Assembly: GCF_900099965.1 (NCBI RefSeq)
Contig: NZ_FNDJ01000041.1
Span: 1-64,000 of the forward strand
From: Nonomuraea jiangxiensis
GTDB taxonomy: Bacteria; Actinomycetota; Actinomycetes; Streptosporangiales; Streptosporangiaceae
DNA: 64,000 nt
Direction: 5' to 3'
The position numbers and the translations under genes were made by a program. Under the pieces are notes generated by a model. That model did no database searches, was not told the DNA's origin, and saw only the letters and a list, made by a program, of their open reading frames with translations. This document shows, piece after piece, positions 8,212-14,833 of the stretch (position 1 is the first letter of the stretch; each line of letters opens with the position of its first letter).

Positions 8212-8885
8212 CGCGGGGTCCTCAGCGTGTAGCCGACGCCGCGTACGGTGTGGATGAGCTGGGGACCGAACTTGTCGATCTTCTTGCGCAGGTAGTAGAC
8301 GTACGACTCGACGATGCTGGAGTCGCCGTCGAAGTCGTAGCGCCAGACGCTGTCGAGGATCTGGGCCTTGCTCACCACCCGACCGGCGTTCGTCAGCAGG
8401 TATTCCAGCAGGTTGAACTCGGTGGGCGACAGGTCGACCGGCACGCCGGCCCTGCGCACCTCGTGGGCCTGCGCGTCGAGCTCCAGATCCGCGTACGCCA
8501 GGACGTCGCGCTGCGGCTCGGCGCGGCTGCGCCGCAGGATGGCGCGGATGCGCAGCACCACCTCCTCCAGGCTGAACGGCTTGGCCACGTAGTCGTCGGC
8601 GCCCAGCGTGAGGCCCCGCACGCGGTCCTCGACCCGGTCGCGGGCGGTGAGGAACAGCACCGGGACGCGCTCCCCGAGCCGCCGGGCCACCTCGAACCCG
8701 TCGAAGTCCTCCAGCATGACGTCGAGCACCACGATGTCGGGGTTGAACTCCCTGGCGGCGCTCACCGCCTCCGCGCCCGTCTCCGCGGTCCTGACCTCGA
8801 AGGAGACCAGCCGCAACGTCTGGGATAGCAGGGCGCGGATGTTCGGCTCGTCGTCCACGACGAGCACCCTGGCCGGTCGGTCCAT
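8208..8885 (-). CDS. OmpR/PhoB family response regulator
   Basis: A 225-residue regulator: receiver domain (about 1-120) with acidic pair VVDDE, phosphorylation site in VVLDVML and the conserved Lys in VAKPF, followed by a winged-helix DNA-binding domain (about 130-225) with LSPTEFNLLEYLLTNAG and VRGVGYTLR. It is the first gene of the six-gene operon and is divergent from the erm leader. It probably regulates its own operon through the 11-bp direct repeats at 8904-8925 and may also act on erm. The ATG start has a GGAG only one base upstream, an awkward spacing. Confidence 0.95.
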   Translation of the reverse strand: MDRPARVLVVDDEPNIRALLSQTLRLVSFEVRTAETGAEAVSAAREFNPDIVVLDVMLEDFDGFEVARRLGERVPVLFLTARDRVEDRVRGLTLGADDYVAKPFSLEEVVLRIRAILRRSRAEPQRDVLAYADLELDAQAHEVRRAGVPVDLSPTEFNLLEYLLTNAGRVVSKAQILDSVWRYDFDGDSSIVESYVYYLRKKIDKFGPQLIHTVRGVGYTLRTPR

Positions 8886-8903
8886 GCTCCAAGGTCTACC
8901 CGA

Positions 8904-8925
8904 GCCAGCTCAATGCCGGCTCAAA
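8904..8925. promoter_or_regulatory. Candidate OmpR-type operator: two tandem 11-bp repeats
   Basis: GCCAGCTCAAT (8904-8914) is followed immediately by GCCGGCTCAAA (8915-8925), matching at 9 of 11 positions. Head-to-tail repeats with 11-bp (one helical turn) phasing are the known binding geometry of OmpR/PhoB-family regulators. The site sits 18 bp upstream of the response regulator start and about 12 bp upstream of the candidate erm -35 box, so it could serve both directions. Confidence 0.5.
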
Positions 8926-8937
8926 GCGTTTATTGCG

Positions 8938-8967
8938 TTGCCGGGCCGGACCGCCCCTGCCTACAGT
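8938..8967 (+). promoter_or_regulatory. Candidate promoter of the erm leader transcript
   Basis: TTGCCG (8938-8943) and TACAGT (8962-8967) are separated by 18 bp. TACAGT lies 7 bases before the ATG of the leader ORF at 8975, so transcription would begin at or next to that ATG, giving a leaderless mRNA. Leaderless starts are common in actinomycetes. The assignment rests only on match and position. Confidence 0.45.
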
Positions 8968-8974
8968 GGCCGGC

Positions 8975-9040
8975 ATGACTTCCATGTTCGCCTGCCCGAT
9001 GTTCATCCGCATCCGCCACGGCCGGGCTCTGGCCCGCTAG
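8975..9040 (+). CDS. 21-residue erm leader peptide with +X+ arrest motif
   Basis: A short ORF of 21 codons (ATG 8975, stop TAG 9038-9040) lies between the promoter and erm. The peptide begins MTSMFACPMF and continues IRIRHGRALAR, so residues 12-14 are Arg-Ile-Arg. Macrolide-bound ribosomes are known to stall at Arg/Lys-X-Arg/Lys (+X+) motifs, as in the RLR of the ErmD leader, and this stalling induces downstream erm genes. Internal ATGs at codons 4 and 9 could also start shorter versions. There is no Shine-Dalgarno; a leaderless start fits. I infer that this is the sensor of an inducible erm attenuator; it is too short for ordinary gene calling. Confidence 0.65.
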   Translation: MTSMFACPMFIRIRHGRALAR

Positions 9041-9123
9041 CGGACGCGTTCCTTCGAGGCTGAGCGTCCGCACGCGCGCCCAGGGCCCTTCGAGACCTGT
9101 CGATCTCGAGGACCCGAAAGGGC
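9023..9123 (+). promoter_or_regulatory. erm: erm translational attenuator: hairpins sequestering the Shine-Dalgarno
   Basis: Three stems can form on the plus-strand RNA. CGGGC/GCCCG (9023-9027 with 9032-9036) lies at the 3' end of the leader ORF. CGGACGC/GCGTCCG (9041-9047 with 9064-9070) follows the leader stop directly. Last, GCCCTT (9085-9090) pairs with AAGGGC (9118-9123), with an inner stem TCGAGA/TCTCGA (9090-9095 with 9104-9109). The AAAGGG that would serve as erm ribosome-binding site (about 9117-9122, 7 bases before GTG 9130) is in the last stem. The 8-mer CCTTCGAG occurs both in the loop of the second hairpin (9051-9058) and in the anti-SD arm (9087-9094), so the two can compete for the same partner. 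This is the architecture of erm translational attenuation. Confidence 0.6.
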
Positions 9124-9129
9124 AGTGCT

Positions 9130-9951
9130 GTGGCGCAGAATTTCGCGCACGGAAACTATTCACACACCCAGAAACAGGCCAGGAACAGCGGCGGCCGCAC
9201 GCCCAGGGACATGGCGCGGCGCACGTTGTCGCAGAACTTCCTGGTCGACAGGCATGCCGTCGACCTGGTGGTCAAGGCCGCCGCACCGGAAGGGCTCGTA
9301 CTGGAGCCCGGCTCGGGCACGGGCGTGCTCACCTCGGCCCTGGCCGCGGCGGGCGCGCAGGTCGTCGGCTACGAGATAGATCCGCGGCTCGCGGGCCGGC
9401 TGGCCGCGCGCAGCCACGGTGACTCCCGGATCGAGGTGGTCAGGGGTGACTTCACGAACGCGCGGGCGCCGCGCGAGCCGTTCGCGGTCGTGGGCAACAT
9501 CCCGTACTCGATCACCTCGCGGATCGTGGACTGGTGCCTGCGGGCGCCGGCCCTGACCTCGGCCACGCTGCTCACGCAGCGGGAGTACGCCCGCAAGCGC
9601 ACGGGCGACTACGGCCGCTGGAGCCTGGTCACGGTGGAGTCGTGGCCGTGGTTCAGCTGGCGGCTCGGCGACACGATCGGCCGGGAGAGCTTCCGTCCCG
9701 TGCCGGCGGTCGACTCGGCGATCCTGCGCATCCAGCGCAGGCCGGAGCCGCTGGTGCACGGTGGTCACTCCTACCGGGAGCTGGTCGAGCTGGGCTTCGG
9801 CGGGGTGGGCGGCTCGGTGCGCGCGTCGCTGAAGACCCGCTACGAGGGGGTGGACGCCGCGCTGGCGGCCGCCGGCGTCGCCCGCGACACCGTCGTGGGA
9901 TATGTCCACCCCGACCAGTGGATCACCTTGTGGGAGCGCCTATGCCGTTGA
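9130..9951 (+). CDS. erm: 23S rRNA (adenine-N6) methyltransferase Erm
   Basis: A 273-residue methyltransferase that would modify A2058 of 23S rRNA and give macrolide-lincosamide-streptogramin B resistance. Visible motifs: RRTLSQNFLVD (about 30-40, motif X), SAM-binding EPGSGTGVLT (59-68), acidic YEID (81-84), and the catalytic NIPYSIT (123-129) typical of Erm and KsgA. A short basic N-terminal extension (HTQKQARNSGG) is a feature of actinomycete Erm proteins such as ErmE, and favours Erm over the housekeeping KsgA. GTG start at 9130 is supported by AAAGGG about 7 bases upstream. The 3' end overlaps the convergent glycosyltransferase by 12 bp. Whether it mono- or dimethylates cannot be told from sequence. 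Confidence 0.93.
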   Translation: MAQNFAHGNYSHTQKQARNSGGRTPRDMARRTLSQNFLVDRHAVDLVVKAAAPEGLVLEPGSGTGVLTSALAAAGAQVVGYEIDPRLAGRLAARSHGDSRIEVVRGDFTNARAPREPFAVVGNIPYSITSRIVDWCLRAPALTSATLLTQREYARKRTGDYGRWSLVTVESWPWFSWRLGDTIGRESFRPVPAVDSAILRIQRRPEPLVHGGHSYRELVELGFGGVGGSVRASLKTRYEGVDAALAAAGVARDTVVGYVHPDQWITLWERLCR

Positions 9952-11334
9952 CCTGACCCTGGCCGGCCCTCTGGGGCCGGCCGCGGAGGCCGGTCCTGGG
10001 GCCGCGGCGGCTGTGCGCCGGCCCCAGGGCATGGCCAGCGCCAGGATCGGCAGCAGCACGATCGAGGCGCGCGACCAGTAGGAGTGCAGCATCCACCACG
10101 TGTTGGTGTCGAACTGCGTCATGTAGAGGTAACCGTAGGCGGCCCAGGCGGACGCGGCGAGGATGGCCGGCCAGGCGAACCTGGTGGGCCTGGCGATCAG
10201 GAACGGCATGAACCACAGCAGGTATTGAGCGCCCAGCCGGGGCGTCATGACCATGAAGACGAGCAGGATGGCCGTGGTGAGGTCGACCGGGTCGGCACGC
10301 CGCCAGTAGAGCACGACGGCCACGACGCTGACGTAGATCAGGTTGGTGCCGAACGACGCCAGGTCCGCGCGCAGGGCCCAGTCTCCGCCGGTGAACCAGG
10401 GGGTCCAGCCGTATTCGCCGACGATCGGCCGGATGTCCTGGATGGTGTGGATGACCTGGGGGATCTGGTCGAGTCTCGTGCCCGCGAAGATCGGCAACGT
10501 GACCAGGAAGAACAGCGGCACCACCCCGGTGGTGAACAGGGCGGCCACCCGGGCGCGCAGGTTGGGCAGGAGCAGCAGCATCCCGGGGATCAGCCAGATC
10601 GGCCAGCTCTTCGCGCACAACGCCAGGCCCATCAGCACGCCCGCGAGCGCGCCCCGCCTGAGGTCGCCCCGGTCGTCGGGGCCGGGCAGCAGGGCCCGGT
10701 GCAGCATCCCGCCGCGGCCGAGCACCCGCCGGACCGATTCGCGGGCACCGTATGCCGCCACGCCCCTGCGCAGCCTGCCCACCACGTCGGTGGTGATGCC
10801 GGGCCGGTCGGGCGCGCCGGGGCCCCTGGCGACCACGAAGGCGGCCACCCCGAACACGAGCGCGACCGGCTCGACCTGCCCGTGGACGGAGGCGATGAGC
10901 AGGGCGATGGGGTTGAGCGCGTACTGGAGGGCGCGCAGTGACGCCCTGGGCCCGCCGGCCAGCTTGGCCACCAGCGGGATCAGCACGATGTCGGCGACCA
11001 CGGTGACCAGGCGGCCGGCGTATTCCCACGGGATGCCGAGCCACAGCAGGATGCCGTAGACGTAGGGGATGGTCGGCAGGAAGTGCCAGCCGCCCTCGCT
11101 GGCCAGCACGGGGTCCTGGCCCCTGAGCACGGCCTCGCCCGCGGGTTTGAAGCTTTCCACGAAGTCGACGGGTTGCCACGTGTCGATGGCCGACGTATAC
11201 ATGATCAGGACGCGGACCGCGACGCCCACGAGGATCGCGACGAGGAGCGGAGGCCGCCAGTCGCGCCATTGCGCGACAAGGGCGAGCACGACACCGGCGA
11301 CGAGGACTATCCCCGTGAGAACTGCGTAATCCAT
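9940..11334 (-). CDS. GT-C fold membrane glycosyltransferase (GT87-like)
   Basis: A 464-residue integral membrane protein with about ten or more hydrophobic segments. The first extracytoplasmic loop holds DTWQPVDFVESFKPAGEAVLRGQDPVL, in the place where GT-C polyprenol-phosphate-mannose-dependent mannosyltransferases carry their catalytic acidic residues. The YALNPIALLIASVHGQVEPVAL segment is typical of GT87/actinobacterial alpha-mannosyltransferase-like proteins. A cytoplasmic loop of roughly 60 charged residues (about 180-240) is unusually long. The C-terminus is an Ala/Pro/Arg-rich tail. It would add sugars to a lipid-linked envelope acceptor from outside. It is convergent with erm and divergent from the NarG-like gene. 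Confidence 0.7.
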   Translation of the reverse strand: MDYAVLTGIVLVAGVVLALVAQWRDWRPPLLVAILVGVAVRVLIMYTSAIDTWQPVDFVESFKPAGEAVLRGQDPVLASEGGWHFLPTIPYVYGILLWLGIPWEYAGRLVTVVADIVLIPLVAKLAGGPRASLRALQYALNPIALLIASVHGQVEPVALVFGVAAFVVARGPGAPDRPGITTDVVGRLRRGVAAYGARESVRRVLGRGGMLHRALLPGPDDRGDLRRGALAGVLMGLALCAKSWPIWLIPGMLLLLPNLRARVAALFTTGVVPLFFLVTLPIFAGTRLDQIPQVIHTIQDIRPIVGEYGWTPWFTGGDWALRADLASFGTNLIYVSVVAVVLYWRRADPVDLTTAILLVFMVMTPRLGAQYLLWFMPFLIARPTRFAWPAILAASAWAAYGYLYMTQFDTNTWWMLHSYWSRASIVLLPILALAMPWGRRTAAAAPGPASAAGPRGPARVRSTA

Positions 11335-11400
11335 GGCGGCCTCTAGCCTGCCGTACCTGAAGAGCTGCTGCCACCTGGGCTTCCCATTCTTATCCCCGAC

Positions 11401-13029
11401 ATGCCGCCACGTATGGCACTAGAACGTCACGGTCTGTGTTCAACTTTTTCCATGGGGGGATCGCAGGTCAACCGGTCACTGGTCAGGCTCTACTTCGAGG
11501 TCGGTGAGGCATCACGCGACCCGGTGGCGACCTGGGCGAAACTCACAGCCAACTCTCAGGAATATCGCCGCGCGCGAGGTGAGCGCCGGGTTCCGCTGGA
11601 CGACATGACGGCGGCCGAGCTGGCCGCGGGAGCGATCGCGCACACCGTCGCCCGGCATGGGGCCGACCGGGTGGCGGCGCTGGCGACCACGCCGCTGGCG
11701 CGACTGGTCGGCGAGCTCGGCGGCGCGGTGCTGACCGAGCATCCGTGCGCGCCCGAGCAGGTGCTGGGGCCGCGGTTCGCCGGTCCGGGGGCCGAGGACT
11801 GGGCGCGGGCGGCCTATGTGCTGCTGTGGGGTGAGAACAACCGGCTGGCACGCACGGCGGACACGCCCTGGGTGATCGCCGGGCGGTACAAGGGCCAGAA
11901 GGTGGTCGCGATCGGCACGCACCCGACGCGGCTGTCGGACGAGACGCTGGTGGTGCGGCCGGGCACGGACGGGGCCCTCGCCATGGCCATGGGGCACGTG
12001 CTGCTGAAGGAGTTCTTCCTGGACCGCACGCCGTTCGCCGGGCACGCCGCGGAGCGTACCGACCTGCCGTTCCTGGTGCGGTTGCGGGCCCGTGAGGGGG
12101 CCTTCGTGCCGGGCGGGCTGCTGGGGCGTGCGTCCGAGCGGCTGAGTGTGTACGGCGGGGAGGCGGTGGAGGTGCTGCTGCCGCGCTTCGACGACGGGCC
12201 GGGGGTGCTGCGCCGGGGGGTGCCGGTGCTGCGCGAGGGCGACGACCTGGTGACGACCGTGTTCGACCTGCTGCTGGCCGTGTACGGGGTGGCGCGGCCG
12301 GGACTGCCGGGGGTGTGGCCCGAGGGATATGAGGATCGGCGCGAGCCGTACACGCCGGCCTGGCAGGAGTCCTGCACCGGGGTGCCCGCGTCGCGCACGT
12401 TGAAGACCGCGCGGGAGCTCGGGGTGACGGCCGAGAAGACCGGCGGGCGGTGCATGATCGTGCCGGGGCGGCTGGAGACGGCGCACGCCGACACCGCCTA
12501 TCGGGCGATGCTGGCGCTGCTGGTGCTCACCGGGTGCGGCAGCGGCTGGGCGCAGGCGGGCGGTGCGGGGGTTCCGCTGGTGCCGTACCTGTGCCTGCAT
12601 GCCTGTGGCGAGGACCGGTCGGACGTGGGCGCGCTGAGCTGGGCACTGGCGGAGGGCCTGTTCGCGCGCAGGACGTCGCGCTCGGTGCTGCTGGAGGCGG
12701 TGCGCGACGGCTGGCCGATGGCGCCCGCGCCGCGCGTGCTCGCCCTGCCGCGGCCGATCTACCCGCTGCCGCCCGACGTGGACCTGCTCATCGGGCCCGA
12801 CGAGCAGTGCGACCTGTCCTCGCCGGACCCCGAGCTGCTGGCCGAGGCCGTGACGCGGCTGTCCGGCCGGACGGCGCCGGTGGAGCCCGGCGCCGCGCCG
12901 GTGGACGGGCGGATGCGGCTGCTGGTGGACCACGCCTGGATGCACGAGTACGGCGAGGCCCTGCCGACCTACCGCCCGCCCGGGCTGGGCCTGCCGCTCA
13001 AGCCCACCCAGCTGGTCCGCGTCACGTGA
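11401..13029 (+). CDS. Stand-alone truncated NarG-like molybdopterin oxidoreductase homologue
   Basis: A 542-residue protein that matches the middle of respiratory nitrate reductase alpha subunit NarG. Telltale segments are DPVATWAKL (about 41-49), YVLLWGENNRLARTADT (139-155), RYKGQKVVAIG (162-172), PGTDGALAMAMGHVLLKEF (187-205), VTTVFDLLLAVYG (284-296), YTPAWQESCTGV (317-328) and GRCMIVPG (349-356). These follow in NarG order. Missing are the N-terminal FS0 iron-sulfur domain (His/Cys ligands) and the C-terminal half of NarG, about 700 residues. At the place of the Mo-ligand Asp region the sequence reads LTEHPCAPE, so the ligand appears lost. No narH, narJ or narI lies nearby. Start is uncertain: ATG 11401, 11413 or 11452. 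Function unknown; enzymatic nitrate reduction is unlikely. Confidence 0.7.
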   Translation: MPPRMALERHGLCSTFSMGGSQVNRSLVRLYFEVGEASRDPVATWAKLTANSQEYRRARGERRVPLDDMTAAELAAGAIAHTVARHGADRVAALATTPLARLVGELGGAVLTEHPCAPEQVLGPRFAGPGAEDWARAAYVLLWGENNRLARTADTPWVIAGRYKGQKVVAIGTHPTRLSDETLVVRPGTDGALAMAMGHVLLKEFFLDRTPFAGHAAERTDLPFLVRLRAREGAFVPGGLLGRASERLSVYGGEAVEVLLPRFDDGPGVLRRGVPVLREGDDLVTTVFDLLLAVYGVARPGLPGVWPEGYEDRREPYTPAWQESCTGVPASRTLKTARELGVTAEKTGGRCMIVPGRLETAHADTAYRAMLALLVLTGCGSGWAQAGGAGVPLVPYLCLHACGEDRSDVGALSWALAEGLFARRTSRSVLLEAVRDGWPMAPAPRVLALPRPIYPLPPDVDLLIGPDEQCDLSSPDPELLAEAVTRLSGRTAPVEPGAAPVDGRMRLLVDHAWMHEYGEALPTYRPPGLGLPLKPTQLVRVT

Positions 13030-14833
13030 GCCCGTTCAGGTACGCCCGGTGCCTGCCGGAGAACTCGAACCCGTTGTACCGGTCCCAGTTGATCGACCAG
13101 GTCATCAGGCCGCGCAGGTTCGGGTAGACGCCGCGTGGCCGGTAGGTGCCGCAGTTGGTCCCCCTGGCCAGGCAGTCGAACGCCTTCTGCACCTCCGCGA
13201 CGGTGGTGAACCCGTTGCCCGCGTTCGGCGAGGCGGGCAGGCCGATCGCCACCTGGTCCTGGCGCAGCGCGGGGAACACGTTGGCCGGGTTGCCCATGAT
13301 CGGGAAGCCGGCGAGCAGCATGTCGGTCATGGCCACGTGGAAGTCGTGCCCGCCCATCGTGTGGTACTGGCCGTCCAGCCCCATGATCGGCCCCGAGTTG
13401 TAGTCCTGGACGTGGAGCAGGGTGAGGTCGTTGCGCAGGGCGTGGATGACCGGCAGGTACGACGCGCTCCGGCTGTCGGCTGCCCCGTTCGGCCCCGGGC
13501 CGTAGAACTGGTAGCCGAGCTGGACGAAGAACGTCTCCGGGGCCATGGTCAGCACGAACCTCGCGCCGTAGCGGCTCTTGAGCGTCCGCAGGGCCGAGAT
13601 CAGGTTGACGATGACCGGGGTGGTGGGGTTGGCGAGGTTGGTGTCGCCCGGGTTGAGGTAGAGGGAGTGGCCCTCGAAGTCGATGTCGAGGCCGTCGAGT
13701 CCATATCTGTCGATGATCGCGGCGACCGACTGGACGAACCGGTCGCGTGCCGCCGTGGTCGTGAGCTGCACCTGCCCGTTCTGGCCACCGATCGAGATCA
13801 GCACCTTCTTGCCCTGGGCCTGCTTGGCCCTGATGGCGGCGATGAAGTCGGCCTCGGGCTCGACGTTGGGGCACTCGGCGGCCGGGCACTGGCGGAAGCG
13901 GATGTCGCCGGAGGTGACCGAGGTGGGCTCACCGAAGGCGAGGTTGATGACGTCCCACTCGTTCGGCACGTCGCTCATCCTGATGTATCCGGATCCGTTG
14001 GCGAACGACGCGTGCAGGTAGCCGACCATGACCCGCTTGGGCAGGCCGTTTCCTCCGCCGCTCCCGGTGGTCGTGGTGCCGGTCGCCTCGGCGGAGTAGG
14101 CCGAGCAGTTGCCCGCGGCGTCGCAGGCGCGGACCCGGAAGCGGTACGTGGTGGCCGCGTTCAGGCCGGTCGCCTGGTGGCTCGTCCCGGTGACAGTGGC
14201 CGGGGTGCCGCCGTCGCGGGAGACCTCGTAGCGGGCCACGCCCACGTTGTCGGTGGCCGCCGACCAGGTCACGGTGAGGCTCGACGAGGTGGCGCCGCCC
14301 ACCGACACGTTGCCGGGCACCGTGGGGGCCTGCGTGTCGGGGGTGCCTCCGCCGCCGGCCGGGCCGTCGAGCACGACGTCGTCGGCCAGGTAGGCGCCCT
14401 GGCCGTACCAGCCGTTGAGGTGGATGGTCACGGACGTGGTCGAGGCGCCCGTGGTGAACGAGGTGCGCAGCTGGCTCCACGCCGGGCCGGGCGAGCCCCA
14501 GGTCTGGGGGTCGGTGCCGCCGGTGCCGGTGGCGCCGAGGAAGACGTAGTTCCCCTGCGCCCAGGCCGACAGCGTGTACGACGACGACGGACGGACGCTG
14601 ATCCGCTGCTCGCAGCGGGCCAGGTCGCTGCCCTGCGGGGTGGCCCGCAGGGCCCGGGTGCCGCCGTGCACGGGCGACGACACGACCGTGGCGCCGGAGC
14701 TCGCCGAGCAGGTCCAGCCGGTCAGGCCATCCTCAAAACCAGGATTTGTCGTGATATTGGCGGCGTAAGCCGGGGCGGCGGTCAGGCCGAGCACGAGCAG
14801 CACCCCGGCCATGACGCTGAGCAGGACCCTCAT
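13022..14833 (-). CDS. Secreted GH18 chitinase (CBM - FnIII - GH18)
   Basis: A 603-residue secreted chitinase. Signal peptide about 1-24 (cleavage after AYA), a carbohydrate-binding module starting NPGFEDGLTGWTC (about 26-155), a fibronectin type III domain (about 165-250), a Gly linker, and a GH18 catalytic barrel (about 265-603). The barrel bears the full DxxDxDxE signature as DGLDIDFEGH, with Glu the proton donor, and substrate-assisted catalysis residues QDYN and WSINWD. It is the last gene of a four-chitinase operon; its ATG overlaps the previous stop (14830-14833). The CBM-FnIII half is nearly identical to that of the preceding gene. Its end overlaps the convergent NarG-like gene by 8 bp. 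Confidence 0.95.
   Translation of the reverse strand: MRVLLSVMAGVLLVLGLTAAPAYAANITTNPGFEDGLTGWTCSASSGATVVSSPVHGGTRALRATPQGSDLARCEQRISVRPSSSYTLSAWAQGNYVFLGATGTGGTDPQTWGSPGPAWSQLRTSFTTGASTTSVTIHLNGWYGQGAYLADDVVLDGPAGGGGTPDTQAPTVPGNVSVGGATSSSLTVTWSAATDNVGVARYEVSRDGGTPATVTGTSHQATGLNAATTYRFRVRACDAAGNCSAYSAEATGTTTTGSGGGNGLPKRVMVGYLHASFANGSGYIRMSDVPNEWDVINLAFGEPTSVTSGDIRFRQCPAAECPNVEPEADFIAAIRAKQAQGKKVLISIGGQNGQVQLTTTAARDRFVQSVAAIIDRYGLDGLDIDFEGHSLYLNPGDTNLANPTTPVIVNLISALRTLKSRYGARFVLTMAPETFFVQLGYQFYGPGPNGAADSRSASYLPVIHALRNDLTLLHVQDYNSGPIMGLDGQYHTMGGHDFHVAMTDMLLAGFPIMGNPANVFPALRQDQVAIGLPASPNAGNGFTTVAEVQKAFDCLARGTNCGTYRPRGVYPNLRGLMTWSINWDRYNGFEFSGRHRAYLNGLT
14223..14347. repeat. 125-bp perfect direct repeat, copy A (chitinase FnIII region)
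   Basis: This segment is base-for-base identical to 15875-15999 in the neighbouring chitinase gene. It spans the CBM-FnIII linker and the N-terminal half of the FnIII domain. Identity at third codon positions shows recent duplication or gene conversion rather than protein-level selection. Confidence 0.9.

Noticed and set aside
6796..8892. 698-residue frame that would fuse response regulator and kinase
   Set aside because: The N-terminal part is an out-of-frame reading of the response regulator gene. The kinase starts at GTG 8211, overlapping the regulator stop.
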